Both the position numbers and the translations under genes were made by a program. The notes beneath the pieces are model-generated. The model was not told the origin of the DNA. It was given only the letters and a program-made list of their open reading frames with translations, and did no database searches. A DNA stretch of 64,000 nucleotides, taken from positions 20,309-84,308 of the forward strand of contig DASXVQ010000033.1 in the NCBI GenBank assembly GCA_036504155.1, written 5' to 3'. Shown one piece after another: positions 27,679 through 36,768 of the stretch (the first letter of the stretch is position 1; each line of letters starts with the position of its first letter). This DNA is from JACRCT01 sp036504155 (GTDB lineage: Bacteria; Myxococcota; Myxococcia; Myxococcales; UBA5297).

Positions 27679-28337
27679 GCACCAGCGTCGGCGAGCAGAG
27701 CCTGGCTCCGCGGTTCCAGGTCGCCCACCACTTCGACGATGCCGAGTCGCAGTTCGAGGCCAACAAGCTCGGCGTGTGGATCTTCCTGGTCACCGAGATC
27801 CTGCTCTTCGGCGGCCTGTTCGTGGCCTTCCTGGTCTTCCGGTCGTGGCACTTCGGGGCGTTCAAGGAGGCGCACCACCACCTCGACAAGGTGATGGGCG
27901 CGGTGAACACGGTGGTGCTCATCTGCTCGAGCCTGACCATGGCCTTGGGCGTGCGGGCCGCGCAGCGCTCGAAGAGGGGCGAGACGGTGGCGATGCTGGG
28001 CCTGACGCTGGCCCTGGCCGCCACCTTCCTGGTCATCAAGGGCTTCGAGTACCACCACAAGTTCGCCGACGGCCTGCTGCCGGGCGTCCACTTCACGGCG
28101 CAAGGCTTCGCCTACCCGGCCGCGAAGATCTTCTTCGGCCTGTACTTCATGATGACCGGCCTCCACGGCCTGCACGTCGTCATCGGGATGTCGCTGATCG
28201 GCTGGATCCTGCTGCGGGCGCGCAAGGGCCAGTTCTCGAGCCGCTACTACTCGCCGGTGGAGGGCGTCGGTCTCTACTGGCACCTCGTGGACCTGATCTG
28301 GATCTACCTGTTCCCGCTGCTCTACCTGGTCGGCTAG
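27675..28337 (+). CDS. coxC: cytochrome c oxidase subunit III
   Basis: A 220-residue subunit III with five helices, as usual for bacterial caa3/cbb-type relatives. Features are LGVWIFLVTEILLFGGLFVAF with its Glu, IKGFEYHHKFADGLLPG, FFGLYFMMTGLHGLHVVIGM and the C-terminal VEGVGLYWHLVDLIWIYLFP. It stabilises subunit I and supports proton uptake. The start overlaps the subunit I stop by four bases. Confidence 0.95.
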
Positions 28338-28392
28338 CTGCGGCGGGCTTCCCTGACCGCCAAACGGAATCGACGAAGCGAGGCATCGATCC

Positions 28393-28860
28393 ATGAGCGA
28401 ACACGGCTCCCATTCGCAGGCCACCACCGCGGACCACGTCCCGCATGTGCTGCCGCTGAAGAGCTACCTGGGCGTCTGGCTGGCGCTGTTGGGGCTGACC
28501 GCGCTGACGGTGGGGGTGAGCTACCTCGACTTCGGCAGCTGGAACATCCTCGTGGCCATCGGGGTCGCGACGCTGAAGGCGGGCCTGGTGGCCGCGGTCT
28601 TCATGCACCTGGCCTACGAGAAGAGGAAGTTCAACGCCGTGGTGTTCCTGCTCTCGCTGATCTTCCTGGCGATCATGTTCGGGCTGACGTTCCTGGACAC
28701 GTCGACGCGGGGCATCGGCGAGAGCATCGAGGGGCAGCGCCCGGCCATCTGGAACGCGCCGTTCAAGGACGGCAAGCCGCAGCCGAGGCCGATGGTGGAG
28801 AAGGAGCCGCCGGTGCCCGAGGCGCATCCGGCCGAAGGTCCAGGCCCAGCCGGGAAGTAG
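28393..28860 (+). CDS. cytochrome c oxidase subunit IV family protein
   Basis: A 155-residue small subunit with three helices (about 24-42, 50-75 and 82-101). The conserved helix AGLVAAVFMHLAYEKRKFN matches the prokaryotic COX4/CtaF family. The N-terminus is His-rich (EHGSHSQATTADHVPH), and the C-terminal ~45 residues are a Pro/Glu-rich soluble tail. It is the last gene of the caa3 unit and completes subunits II-I-III-IV. A hairpin follows the stop. Confidence 0.85.
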   Translation: MSEHGSHSQATTADHVPHVLPLKSYLGVWLALLGLTALTVGVSYLDFGSWNILVAIGVATLKAGLVAAVFMHLAYEKRKFNAVVFLLSLIFLAIMFGLTFLDTSTRGIGESIEGQRPAIWNAPFKDGKPQPRPMVEKEPPVPEAHPAEGPGPAGK

Positions 28861-28862
28861 TC

Positions 28863-28884
28863 GCCGGGGCTGCCATGCCTCGGC
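28863..28884 (+). terminator. hairpin directly after the caa3 operon
   Basis: An 8-bp stem with one G-T pair, GCCGGGGC (28863-28870) and GCCTCGGC (28877-28884), with a six-base loop, begins two bases after the subunit IV stop. No T-run follows. Its position at the end of a long operon favours a terminator. The remaining bases to 29136 show no gene or clear signal. Confidence 0.45.
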
Positions 28885-29136
28885 AAGGATTCGTCGCGCT
28901 GCCCCACCCCCGCCTGCCCTTCGCGGCGAGACGCAGGGAACTAGCTCGAGTGCACTCGCTGCTCAGGGGAGGGGCTCGGCTCTGCACGACAAGACCTCCT
29001 GCGCGACGCCGCGAGCGTCAGCGCCAGGTCGCGAAGCAGATCGCCGAAGGCAACCCACGGCTCCTGTCGTGAGCCGCGAGCGCACTTGGCCCTGATCTCC
29101 GCAGGGAAGGGGAGGCGGGTGGGCCGCCGCCGCCGG

Positions 29137-29682
29137 TCAGTGCGAGTGGAGTTGGTCGTGCAGCATCCGGATGTAGTTGGTGCTGGCGCCGTTCTCCATG
29201 TAGCCCTTGGCCGAGCGGGTCAGGCGGTTGAAGACCGCCTCGAACTCCGCCTGGCTGACGTCGAAGAGCGACATGTACAGCCGCGCCGCCCCCAGCAGGT
29301 ACGAGAAGAGAGGGTTCTCGTCGCTGCCGTCCGGGCGCCGGCGAATCAGGTTGAAGATGCGGGCGAACTCCTCGTCGCGCTCCATCCCGGCGGCGTGCAG
29401 GTACTCGAGCGCGGTGTACTCGATCGTGGCGAAGAACGGCAGGTAGTCCTGGGTCGGGCCCTTGGCGAAGCTGGGCGGCACCTTGCTGCCGGTGAAGAGC
29501 GCGGAGGCGGACTTGAGCGCCACCTGCACCGGCTGCTCCCCGTTGAGCAGGAGCACTTCCTGGCCCACCGGCTTGGGCTTGCCGGTGACTTCGTCCACCG
29601 TGACGGGGACGGTGATGAGGCGCTTCCGCAGGGTCGGGTCGAGGCCGGCCTTCTCGAGGGTGCTGACGACTTGGGGATCCAC
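29137..29682 (-). CDS. hypothetical protein, helical
   Basis: A 181-residue cytoplasmic protein that I do not recognise. It begins MDPQVVSTLEKAGLDPTLRK and has a short beta part around TVPVTVDEVTGKPKP. Most of the rest is amphipathic helix (EYTALEYLHAAGMERDEEF, RIFNLIRRR, LFSYLLGAARLYMSLFDVSQ). It starts with GTG after GGAGGA; that ribosome site is half of a perfect palindrome, TCCTCCGGAGGA (29691-29702). It is divergent from the next gene. Confidence 0.6.
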   Translation of the reverse strand: MDPQVVSTLEKAGLDPTLRKRLITVPVTVDEVTGKPKPVGQEVLLLNGEQPVQVALKSASALFTGSKVPPSFAKGPTQDYLPFFATIEYTALEYLHAAGMERDEEFARIFNLIRRRPDGSDENPLFSYLLGAARLYMSLFDVSQAEFEAVFNRLTRSAKGYMENGASTNYIRMLHDQLHSH

Positions 29683-29810
29683 GGTCTTGTTCCTCCGGAG
29701 GAGCGATGCGGGGCCATGGGTTATCGCAAGCGGCGGGGCCTGGCCAGCCCGTCCTGCGGTCGCCCAAACTGGGTAGACTGTGCCTTCGCCGACAGGTCGT
29801 GGGAGTGCTC

Positions 29811-30839
29811 ATGTCTTCGCTCGCCAGCCTCGCCCTCATTGCGCTCGTCTGTTCCGCCGCACCGCCCGCCGCGCCCAGCGGGCTCGACCAGGTCCTCAAG
29901 CTGCTGGGGCAGCAGAAGTGCGACGACGCCTTCGAGCTGGTCGCCAAGGTCGAGGTGCCCAACCCGCCGACGCCCGCCAGCCTCAAGGCCGCCAAGGCCG
30001 TGGCCAAGGGCGCCGCGGCGTGCCGCGCCTCCGACGCCGGGGTCGCGCTGACGTTCTCGGCGCTCGCCCTGCGCTTGGCCCCGTCCGAGGACGAGGTCGT
30101 GGTGGCGCACGCCGAGGGGCTGATGGCGGTCCAGGAGCCGGTCGACGCGGCGGCGACGCTGGACGCGCTGATCGCGGCGCAGCCGGTGAAGAAGGCCCCG
30201 AAGGCGTGGATGATGCGCGCGAAGATGGCGCACGGGTTCGGCGACTACGAGGAGGCCGTGCGCCTGCTGACCTCGCTGGCCGCCGAGCCGGCGACGAAGA
30301 AGGAAGCCGAGCCGCTGCTCGCGACCGCCAAGGAAGGGCTGGAGAAGCGCAAGGAGATCTCCTTCCCGCCGCCCCGGCCCGACGCGGTCGAGAAGCCGTT
30401 GGCCGAGACGAAGCCGGCGGAGACGAAGCCGGCCGCGGGCCGCCCCGCGGCGGGACAGGTGGTCGCGGTCTTCGACGGCTCGCAGATCGGTCTGGGCGGC
30501 GAGCAGGTGCTCAAGGCGAAGCTCGTCAAGGGCCAGAGCTACGTGTTCAAGGCCACCGGCCAGTGCACGCGCTCGATGCGCGAATTCCTCGACGAGGACG
30601 GAAACGTGATCCGGGTGAAGCCGGTGGACACCCGCGGCCCCGTCTTCGGGATGGACTTCCGCGTGCAGTTCGGCGCCCAGGACTCGCGCTCGCTCTCGGC
30701 GGGGGTCGGCGAGCCCGACGAGAACCGGCTCACCTTCGTCGCCGACGCCGACGAGGAGGCCATCCGCGTCTTCGACTCCAGCAACCCGGGCAAGGAAGTG
30801 ACCTGCACGATGGGGCAGTTCTCGGTCGTCGCGCAGTAG
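29811..30839 (+). CDS. exported TPR-like protein of unknown function
   Basis: A 342-residue protein with a signal peptide (MSSLASLALIALVCSAAPPAA). Residues about 24-180 form helical pairs of TPR type with rising Ala content. A Pro/Lys/Thr linker (KPAETKPAETKPAAGRP region) leads to a compact beta domain (about 225-342) containing SYVFKATGQCTRSMREFLDEDG and DENRLTFVADADEEAIRVF. No enzyme motif is visible. The ATG at 29811 is chosen over an upstream in-frame ATG because it yields the signal peptide. Confidence 0.6.
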   Translation: MSSLASLALIALVCSAAPPAAPSGLDQVLKLLGQQKCDDAFELVAKVEVPNPPTPASLKAAKAVAKGAAACRASDAGVALTFSALALRLAPSEDEVVVAHAEGLMAVQEPVDAAATLDALIAAQPVKKAPKAWMMRAKMAHGFGDYEEAVRLLTSLAAEPATKKEAEPLLATAKEGLEKRKEISFPPPRPDAVEKPLAETKPAETKPAAGRPAAGQVVAVFDGSQIGLGGEQVLKAKLVKGQSYVFKATGQCTRSMREFLDEDGNVIRVKPVDTRGPVFGMDFRVQFGAQDSRSLSAGVGEPDENRLTFVADADEEAIRVFDSSNPGKEVTCTMGQFSVVAQ

Positions 30840-30928
30840 CCGCCCGCCGGCCTCGAGGCCCGCTCCCGCCGCGAGGCACGCCCATCATGGTGCGCGTCAG
30901 GAACATCGCCCGCAGCTAACATCGGCCA

Positions 30929-33900
30929 ATGGACACTCGCCCGCTCGCCGCAGCCGCCATGGTCTGCGTGCTCGCCTGCCGCCCCGGCTTCGATCTCCCC
31001 TCCGACGCCAAGGTCTCCTGCGCGACCTCGGATGGCTGCCCGGACCCGCTGGTGTGCTCGCGCGGCTTCTGCGTCCCGGTGGGGAGCATCAGCACGGGGA
31101 AGAAGTGCCAGACCGACGGCGACTGCGACGACCAGGTCTTCTGCAACGGCGCCGAGAGGTGCGAGCGGGGCTGGTGCGTCGCGCCGGTGCCTCCGTGCGG
31201 TTCCAGCTTCGAGTGCGTCGTGAGCACCTGCGTGGAGGGCGCCGGGGGCCAGGGCTCCTGCAAGGTGGCGCCCGACCACGCGCGCTGCGCCCAGGGCCAG
31301 TTCTGCAGCCCGACCGACGGCTGTGTGCCCGGCCAGCCGTGCCTGGCCGACGCCGACTGCCGCGACGGCTCGGAGTGCAACGGGCAGGAGATCTGCTCGG
31401 GCTACCACTGTGTCCCGGGGGCGCTGCCCAACCTCGACGACGGGGACGTCTGCACCCTCGATGGCTGCGACGACGCGCGCTCGGCGAAGGGGCTCGACGC
31501 GGTCTTCCACGTGGCGGACCCGTCGCGCGACGCCAACACCTGCGACAAGGCCGGGCTCGCTGGACCCGGCATCTGCATCGCCGCCCAGGGGGGCTGCGTC
31601 GCGTCGGTGTGCGGGGACCGCTTCGTCGACGCCAACGCCCAGGAGCAGTGCGACGACGCCAACGCCAACCCCAACGACGGGTGCGAGGGCTGCCGGCACA
31701 CGGTCTGGACCCCGGCGCTCGTCGCGGGGCAGGGGCCGAGCGCGGGCGACCCCCGGCAGTTCGCGCTGGGCCCGGTGTTCGGGGTCGCCTTCGACCGAGG
31801 GGGCAACCTCGTCGTCTGCGACGGCGGCCGCAACCAGATCCTCCGGGTCGACGCCGCCACCGGGCAGACCACCGTCGTCGCCGGGACCGGGCGGACCGGC
31901 TTCTCCGGCGACGGGGGCCCGGCAACCGGCGCCGACCTCGACACGCCGTCGAACCCGGCCATCGACGGCCACGGCGCCATCTACTTCGCCGAGATGACCA
32001 ACCACCGGGTGCGGCGGATCTCCCCCGAGGGGATCATCGACACCGTCGCCGGGGACGGCACCGGCGCCTTCAGGGGCGACGGCGGACCCGCCACGCGCGC
32101 CAGCCTGTCGAGCCCGTACGCGGTGGCGCTGGGGCCGGACGGCCGCCTCTTCATCGCCGACAGCGACAACAACCGGGTCCGGGTCGTCGAGGCCGACGGC
32201 ACCATCCGCACCTTCGCCGGCAACGGCGCGTCCGCGTTCAACGGCGACAACCGGCCGGCGACCAGCGCCGCGCTCGACTGGCCCGGCGGCGTGGCCGTCG
32301 GCCCCCAGGGCGAGGTGTACGTCAGCGAGATGGGCGGGAACCGGGTGCGCAAGATCGGCGCGGGCGGGACCATCACCACGGTGGCCGGAACCGGGACCGC
32401 GGGGTTCCGCGGCGACGGCGGGCCGGCGACGGCGGCGTGGCTGAGCTGGCCCACCGGGGTGGCGGTGTCGGCCACCGGCGAGCTGCTCTTCGCCGACCGC
32501 GACAACCAACGCGCCCGACTCGTCCGCGCCGACGGGACCATCGCCACCGTGGCGGGCAACGGCACCCAGGGGTTCGGCGGCGACGGAGGGCCGGCGACGA
32601 GCGCCTTGCTCTCGCAGCCCGAGGTGGTCGCGTTCGACGCGCAAGGGCGCGCGGTCATCGGCGACTCGCAGAACCTGCGGGTGCGGCGGGTCGAGGCGGG
32701 GACCATCAGCACCATGGTCGGCGGCCGCGCGACCGCCGTCGGCGACGGGGGGCCTGCCGAGCGCGCGGTCCTCAACCAGCCGTTCCAGGTCGTGGTCGAC
32801 GACCAGGGGCGCCTCTTGGTGGGCGAGCTGGACCGCGTGCGGTGCGTCGGTTGTGCCGCGTCGGGCCAGGTCTCCACGCTCGCCGGGGGCAACCCGCTGG
32901 GCTCCCTGGACGCCGGCCCGGCGACGTCCGCGATGTTCCGGGGAGGAGGGGGCGTCGCGCTCGACGCCGCCGGCAACCTCTACGTGGCCGACGCGTTCCA
33001 GAACCGCGTCGTCAAGATCGACCCGGCGGGGAACCTGACGCCCTTTGCCGGCACCGGCGCGCGAGGCTACGCGGGCGACGGCGGGCCGGCGGCGGCCGCA
33101 GAGCTCGACTGGCCCAACACGGTGAGCTTCGACGCCATGGGCCGCGTGCTCATCGCGGAGATCGGCAACAACGTGGTCCGGCGCGTCGAGGCCGGGATCA
33201 TCACCACCATCGTCGGGAAGGGACCGAACAGCCCGGGCTACTCCGGCGACGGCGGCCCGGCGAGCGCCGCCAGCCTCGACCAGCCCTGCTTCGTGCTGCC
33301 GGGCCCGGGCAACGTGCTCTACGTCGCCGACATGGGCAACCACGCGGTCCGCAAGATCAGCTCGACGGGCGTCATCACCACCATCGCCGGCGACGGCAAT
33401 GCAGGCTTCGGCGGAGACGGCGGTCCGGCGACGGGCGCGCGGTTGAACTATCCGTGCGGCCTGGCCCTGGACTCCACCGGGGCGCTCCTCGTCGCCGACC
33501 AGCAGAACCACCGCGTCCGCAGCGTGGCCGCCAACGGCGCCATCCGCACCATCGCCGGCAGCGGCGTGCGCGGCTCCGACGGCGACTACGGGCCCGCGAC
33601 GGCGGCGCAGTTGAGCTTCCCCGGGACGGTGACGGTGGACGGCAGCCGAATCCTCGTCGCGGACACCTTCAACGGCCGGGTGCGCAGCATCGCTGCCGAC
33701 GGCACCATCACCACCCTGGTGGGGCCGGTCGATGCGCCCGGAGACGGTCTGCTGGCCGGCTCGTCGCTGGGCGCCCCGTCGCAGCTGGCGCAGATGGGAA
33801 GCACCTGGCTCGTGGCCGACGGAGCCCACGTCCGGGGCCTCGACCCCGCGGCGGGAGCGCTCTCGACGCTCGCCGGCTACCCGGGAGGCCTGCCGACCTC

Positions 33901-34717
33901 GGGGATCGACGCCCGGAAGGCCGCGCTCCTCGACGTCGGCGGCGTCGCCTACGACGCGGCCGCGAGCCGCGTCTACCTCAGCGAGCGCGGCGGACACCGC
34001 CTGCGCTGGCTCGACACCTCGTCCTCGCCCTGGACCATCCACGCGCTCACCGGGAGCGCCGGCTCGCCCGGGCACGCCGATGGCCCCTGCGCCGCGGCGT
34101 CGTTCCACTCGCCCTCCGGCCTGCTCTTCGATGCCGCGAAGCGCCGGCTCTTCGTCGCCGACTCGGGGAACCACGTCGTGCGCGCCGTCGACGTCGACTC
34201 CTGCAGCGTGAGCACGGTGGCCGGCACGCCGCGCTTCGCCGGCTTCTTCGGCGACGGCGGCCCGGCGTCGACGGCGCTCCTCGACGGCCCGGAGGCGCTC
34301 TGCTCCGGGCCGGACGGCAGCCTCTACGTCGCCGACACCGGCAACGACCGCGTCCGCCGCATCGACGCGGCCGGGAACATCCAGACGGTCCTGGGCGACG
34401 GCTCGGCCGCCTCCAGCGGCACGGGCACGCCGCCGCAGCTGTACCCGGTGGACGGCCCGCGAGGCCTGGCGCTGGACGGCTACGGCAACCTCTTCGTCAG
34501 CTCGCGCGACTCCGTCCGGCTGGTCACGGACGTCGCCTCCGGCTCGGGGGTCGCCAGCACCCTCTACGGCGTCCCCCGCCGCGAGGCCTTCCCGGCGTCG
34601 GTGACCCGCTGCCTGACCGGGATCGCCGTGCTGCCAGGCGCCGCGGACTCACGGCTGTGGGTCCTCGACGAGTGCGCCGGGTACCTGGTGCAGCTCGACC
34701 GCGCGCGCGCGCCGTAG
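30929..34717 (+). CDS. giant NHL-repeat lipoprotein with Cys-rich head
   Basis: A 1262-residue surface lipoprotein (lipobox CVLACRPG, Cys at about 17). Residues ~30-260 are Cys-rich, with paired CxxxGxC modules and a myxobacterial-type repeat, EQCDDANANPNDGCEGC. From ~270 to the end run about a dozen or more NHL propeller blades, each built from a DGGPAT segment, a VAxxxxGxLxxADxxNxRVR strand pair and a TVAGxG turn. Two six-bladed propellers or more could be formed. No catalytic motif is seen; ligand or protein binding is likely. Confidence 0.8.
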   Translation: MDTRPLAAAAMVCVLACRPGFDLPSDAKVSCATSDGCPDPLVCSRGFCVPVGSISTGKKCQTDGDCDDQVFCNGAERCERGWCVAPVPPCGSSFECVVSTCVEGAGGQGSCKVAPDHARCAQGQFCSPTDGCVPGQPCLADADCRDGSECNGQEICSGYHCVPGALPNLDDGDVCTLDGCDDARSAKGLDAVFHVADPSRDANTCDKAGLAGPGICIAAQGGCVASVCGDRFVDANAQEQCDDANANPNDGCEGCRHTVWTPALVAGQGPSAGDPRQFALGPVFGVAFDRGGNLVVCDGGRNQILRVDAATGQTTVVAGTGRTGFSGDGGPATGADLDTPSNPAIDGHGAIYFAEMTNHRVRRISPEGIIDTVAGDGTGAFRGDGGPATRASLSSPYAVALGPDGRLFIADSDNNRVRVVEADGTIRTFAGNGASAFNGDNRPATSAALDWPGGVAVGPQGEVYVSEMGGNRVRKIGAGGTITTVAGTGTAGFRGDGGPATAAWLSWPTGVAVSATGELLFADRDNQRARLVRADGTIATVAGNGTQGFGGDGGPATSALLSQPEVVAFDAQGRAVIGDSQNLRVRRVEAGTISTMVGGRATAVGDGGPAERAVLNQPFQVVVDDQGRLLVGELDRVRCVGCAASGQVSTLAGGNPLGSLDAGPATSAMFRGGGGVALDAAGNLYVADAFQNRVVKIDPAGNLTPFAGTGARGYAGDGGPAAAAELDWPNTVSFDAMGRVLIAEIGNNVVRRVEAGIITTIVGKGPNSPGYSGDGGPASAASLDQPCFVLPGPGNVLYVADMGNHAVRKISSTGVITTIAGDGNAGFGGDGGPATGARLNYPCGLALDSTGALLVADQQNHRVRSVAANGAIRTIAGSGVRGSDGDYGPATAAQLSFPGTVTVDGSRILVADTFNGRVRSIAADGTITTLVGPVDAPGDGLLAGSSLGAPSQLAQMGSTWLVADGAHVRGLDPAAGALSTLAGYPGGLPTSGIDARKAALLDVGGVAYDAAASRVYLSERGGHRLRWLDTSSSPWTIHALTGSAGSPGHADGPCAAASFHSPSGLLFDAAKRRLFVADSGNHVVRAVDVDSCSVSTVAGTPRFAGFFGDGGPASTALLDGPEALCSGPDGSLYVADTGNDRVRRIDAAGNIQTVLGDGSAASSGTGTPPQLYPVDGPRGLALDGYGNLFVSSRDSVRLVTDVASGSGVASTLYGVPRREAFPASVTRCLTGIAVLPGAADSRLWVLDECAGYLVQLDRARAP

Positions 34718-34729
34718 CCCGGGCCCGCC

Positions 34730-35908
34730 TCACGGCTTGGAGCGGTTGCGCTTGCGCAGGTGCTCGATGGTGCGGTCGAAGACGCCCTGGTCCAGCAGGA
34801 TGGTGCCGTGGCCCAGCCAGCTCACGCGCACGTTCGCCGCGTCCGAGCAGTCGTTCTTCTTTGCCTGGTTCAGGCAGCTCGAGGCGGTGGGGACGATGAA
34901 CTCGTCTTGCTCGGAGGAGATGGACAGGTAGCTCACCGTCCCGCCCTCCTCGACCCCGAACGGCGTCTCGTCGACGAAGAAGGCGCGCCCGTCGTCGGTC
35001 AGGCACCCGTTGAGCATGAACTGGAGGTCGTTGAGCGACTCGCCCTGGCAGGCGTACGGCGGCCGCATCTCCTCCGCTCCGTCGGACACGGTCGCGTAGG
35101 CCAGCAGGGTGCCGTGGAAGGCGCCGGCGATGCCCACGTAGTCGCGCACGAACGCGTCGCCGCCGTTCCAGAGGTACCAGCGCGACGACAGCCCACCCAT
35201 CGAGTGGATGACCAGGTCCACCTTCGGGGCCCCGGTCTTGGCGAGCACGTCCGCCACGAACACCCGCAGCTCCTCGGCGTTGACCAGGCTCGAGCCGTAG
35301 GCGTCCGAGAAATCGATGCGCCAGAGCGCCTCGTCCGGATAGCCGGCCTGCTTGAACCGGTCCACGAGCGTGCCGAAGGGGCTGAGCATGAAGCCGTGCA
35401 CGAAGACGATGGGGTCCTCGTCGAAGAGGTACTCGAAGCCGTCCTGCAGGCTCACCGCGGTCCGGTCCTCGAAGGTGACGCGGACCAGCTTCTTGCCGCG
35501 CTCCTTGAGGTCCAGGGGCGGGAAGCGGGCGACGAGGCGCTTGGAGTCGAGGCGCAGCACCTCGCCGGCGGCGACGCCTCCGACCTCGACGCTCGCCACC
35601 GGCAGGAACCCCTCGCCGCTGAGCACCACCTCGGTGGTGGCCGAGCAGCCGCCGCTGGGCGGATCGACCGAGAAGAGGCGCGCGGGCGGCAGCGGGCCCT
35701 CGTCCCCGGCGTCGTACGCCACCGGGGCCGCGGCGTCGGGGCCCGGGGGCAGCGCCGCGTCGGGGCGGCTCGCGTCGCGGCGGAAGACGTAGGCGTCGCG
35801 CCGGCCCGCGTCCAGGCCGTCCTCCCAGTCCGGCGGCGGCGTCTGCGAGGAGCAGGCGGCGACGAGGAGCAGGGCGAGCGGCGGCAGGGCAGCGGCCGGA
35901 CGGAGCAT
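34730..35908 (-). CDS. lipase-like lipoprotein with IPT/TIG domain
   Basis: A 392-residue lipoprotein. The lipobox is LLVAACSS (Cys at about 19), followed by an Asp/Ala/Pro linker. Residues ~78-160 look like an IPT/TIG immunoglobulin-like domain (FSVDPPSGGCSATTEVVLSG, FLPVASVEVGG). The hydrolase domain starts at DPIVFVHGF, with the nucleophile in LVIHSMGGLSSR (x-His-Ser-Met-Gly, as in class 2 lipases) and a late His in SWLGHGTILLD. The acid is probably the Asp in ISSEQDEFIVP. It is convergent with the NHL protein. Confidence 0.75.
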   Translation of the reverse strand: MLRPAAALPPLALLLVAACSSQTPPPDWEDGLDAGRRDAYVFRRDASRPDAALPPGPDAAAPVAYDAGDEGPLPPARLFSVDPPSGGCSATTEVVLSGEGFLPVASVEVGGVAAGEVLRLDSKRLVARFPPLDLKERGKKLVRVTFEDRTAVSLQDGFEYLFDEDPIVFVHGFMLSPFGTLVDRFKQAGYPDEALWRIDFSDAYGSSLVNAEELRVFVADVLAKTGAPKVDLVIHSMGGLSSRWYLWNGGDAFVRDYVGIAGAFHGTLLAYATVSDGAEEMRPPYACQGESLNDLQFMLNGCLTDDGRAFFVDETPFGVEEGGTVSYLSISSEQDEFIVPTASSCLNQAKKNDCSDAANVRVSWLGHGTILLDQGVFDRTIEHLRKRNRSKP

Positions 35909-35991
35909 GGAGGCAGGTTCGCGGCTGTGCTGCGAGTTGGGAAGGCGGCCCAGGGTGCGCGCCCGGACGATGTCCACTTCCGGGCGGCGCC

Positions 35992-36372
35992 TCAGTGTAG
36001 CAACGCGGGCGCCGGCTGTCCGATCAGCCCCTCGATCCTCTGCCGCAGTGCGTCGAGGTCGACCGGCTTGCCCACGAAGCCGGCGGCGCCGATGAGCTCC
36101 GCCTCCCACTCGAAGCCGTAGGCGGAGATCACCAGCACCGGGATGGAGGCGGCGCGCGGCATCTGCTGCAGCGCCTCGAGCACCGCCCAGCCGCTCATCA
36201 CCGGCATCTTCAGGTCGAGCAGCACCAGGCGGGGCAGCGCCTCCTCCAGCCGCTCGAGCGCCGCGCGACCGTTCTCCGCCTGCTCGGCTTGGTACCCCAT
36301 CAGGGCGATGGTCTCCGCCAGCAGCGTGCGGTGATCGGCGTCGTCGTCCACTACCAGGATGTAACCGTCCAT
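35992..36372 (-). CDS. stand-alone response regulator receiver protein
   Basis: A 126-residue protein consisting of one receiver domain. The acidic pocket is VVDDDADH (about 7-14), the phospho-acceptor Asp is in LVLLDLKMPVMSG (about 54), the switch Ser is in LVISAYG, and the conserved Lys is in FVGKPVD. There is no output domain, so it acts through a partner. No histidine kinase is nearby. Confidence 0.9.
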   Translation of the reverse strand: MDGYILVVDDDADHRTLLAETIALMGYQAEQAENGRAALERLEEALPRLVLLDLKMPVMSGWAVLEALQQMPRAASIPVLVISAYGFEWEAELIGAAGFVGKPVDLDALRQRIEGLIGQPAPALLH

Positions 36373-36768
36373 GGCTGGCTCGCTCGCTGCGGGGCGGGCG
36401 CCCCTCGGTGCCGGATTTCGGCGCCTTCGGCGCGTCGTCGTCGCTCGGTTCTTCCCGATGCCACGACGCATGCTCGCCTCCGCGGCTGCGAATCGGGAAC
36501 CGGCCAACACTAGCCACGGTCGGGCAATCGGCAATCCCCGGCCCCCCGTTTGCTCCTCCCGCGACGCGCCGCGGCGTCGCCTGCCCGACAATGCATCGCG
36601 GCGCGTGCCGTCCGGCGGGCAACGTCGGTAAGATGGCCCCCTCGACGAGCCTGGGACCGACCAGCCGTCGGGAATCGAACGCGCGGGCGGGCCGTTCCAA
36701 ACCGAGCTCGTCCAGGGACCGTGCCGTCCGCCGCTGCAGGAAGAGCGCGAAGAGCAAGGAGAAGACAC
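36373..36768. other. intergenic region upstream of tldD
   Basis: About 400 bases between the divergent receiver gene and tldD. It holds no credible gene. A strong AAGGAG lies just before the tldD ATG. No recognisable promoter or RNA was found. Confidence 0.5.

Noticed and set aside
29691..29702. Perfect 12-bp palindrome TCCTCCGGAGGA as a regulatory hairpin
   Set aside because: It consists of the ribosome-binding site and its complement; with no loop it can form only a weak 4-bp hairpin, so a regulatory role is not supported.
36665..36685. tRNA T-loop-like sequence (GTTCGATTCCC on the minus strand)
   Set aside because: The flanking bases do not form a T-stem, and no anticodon or acceptor stem can be drawn around it.
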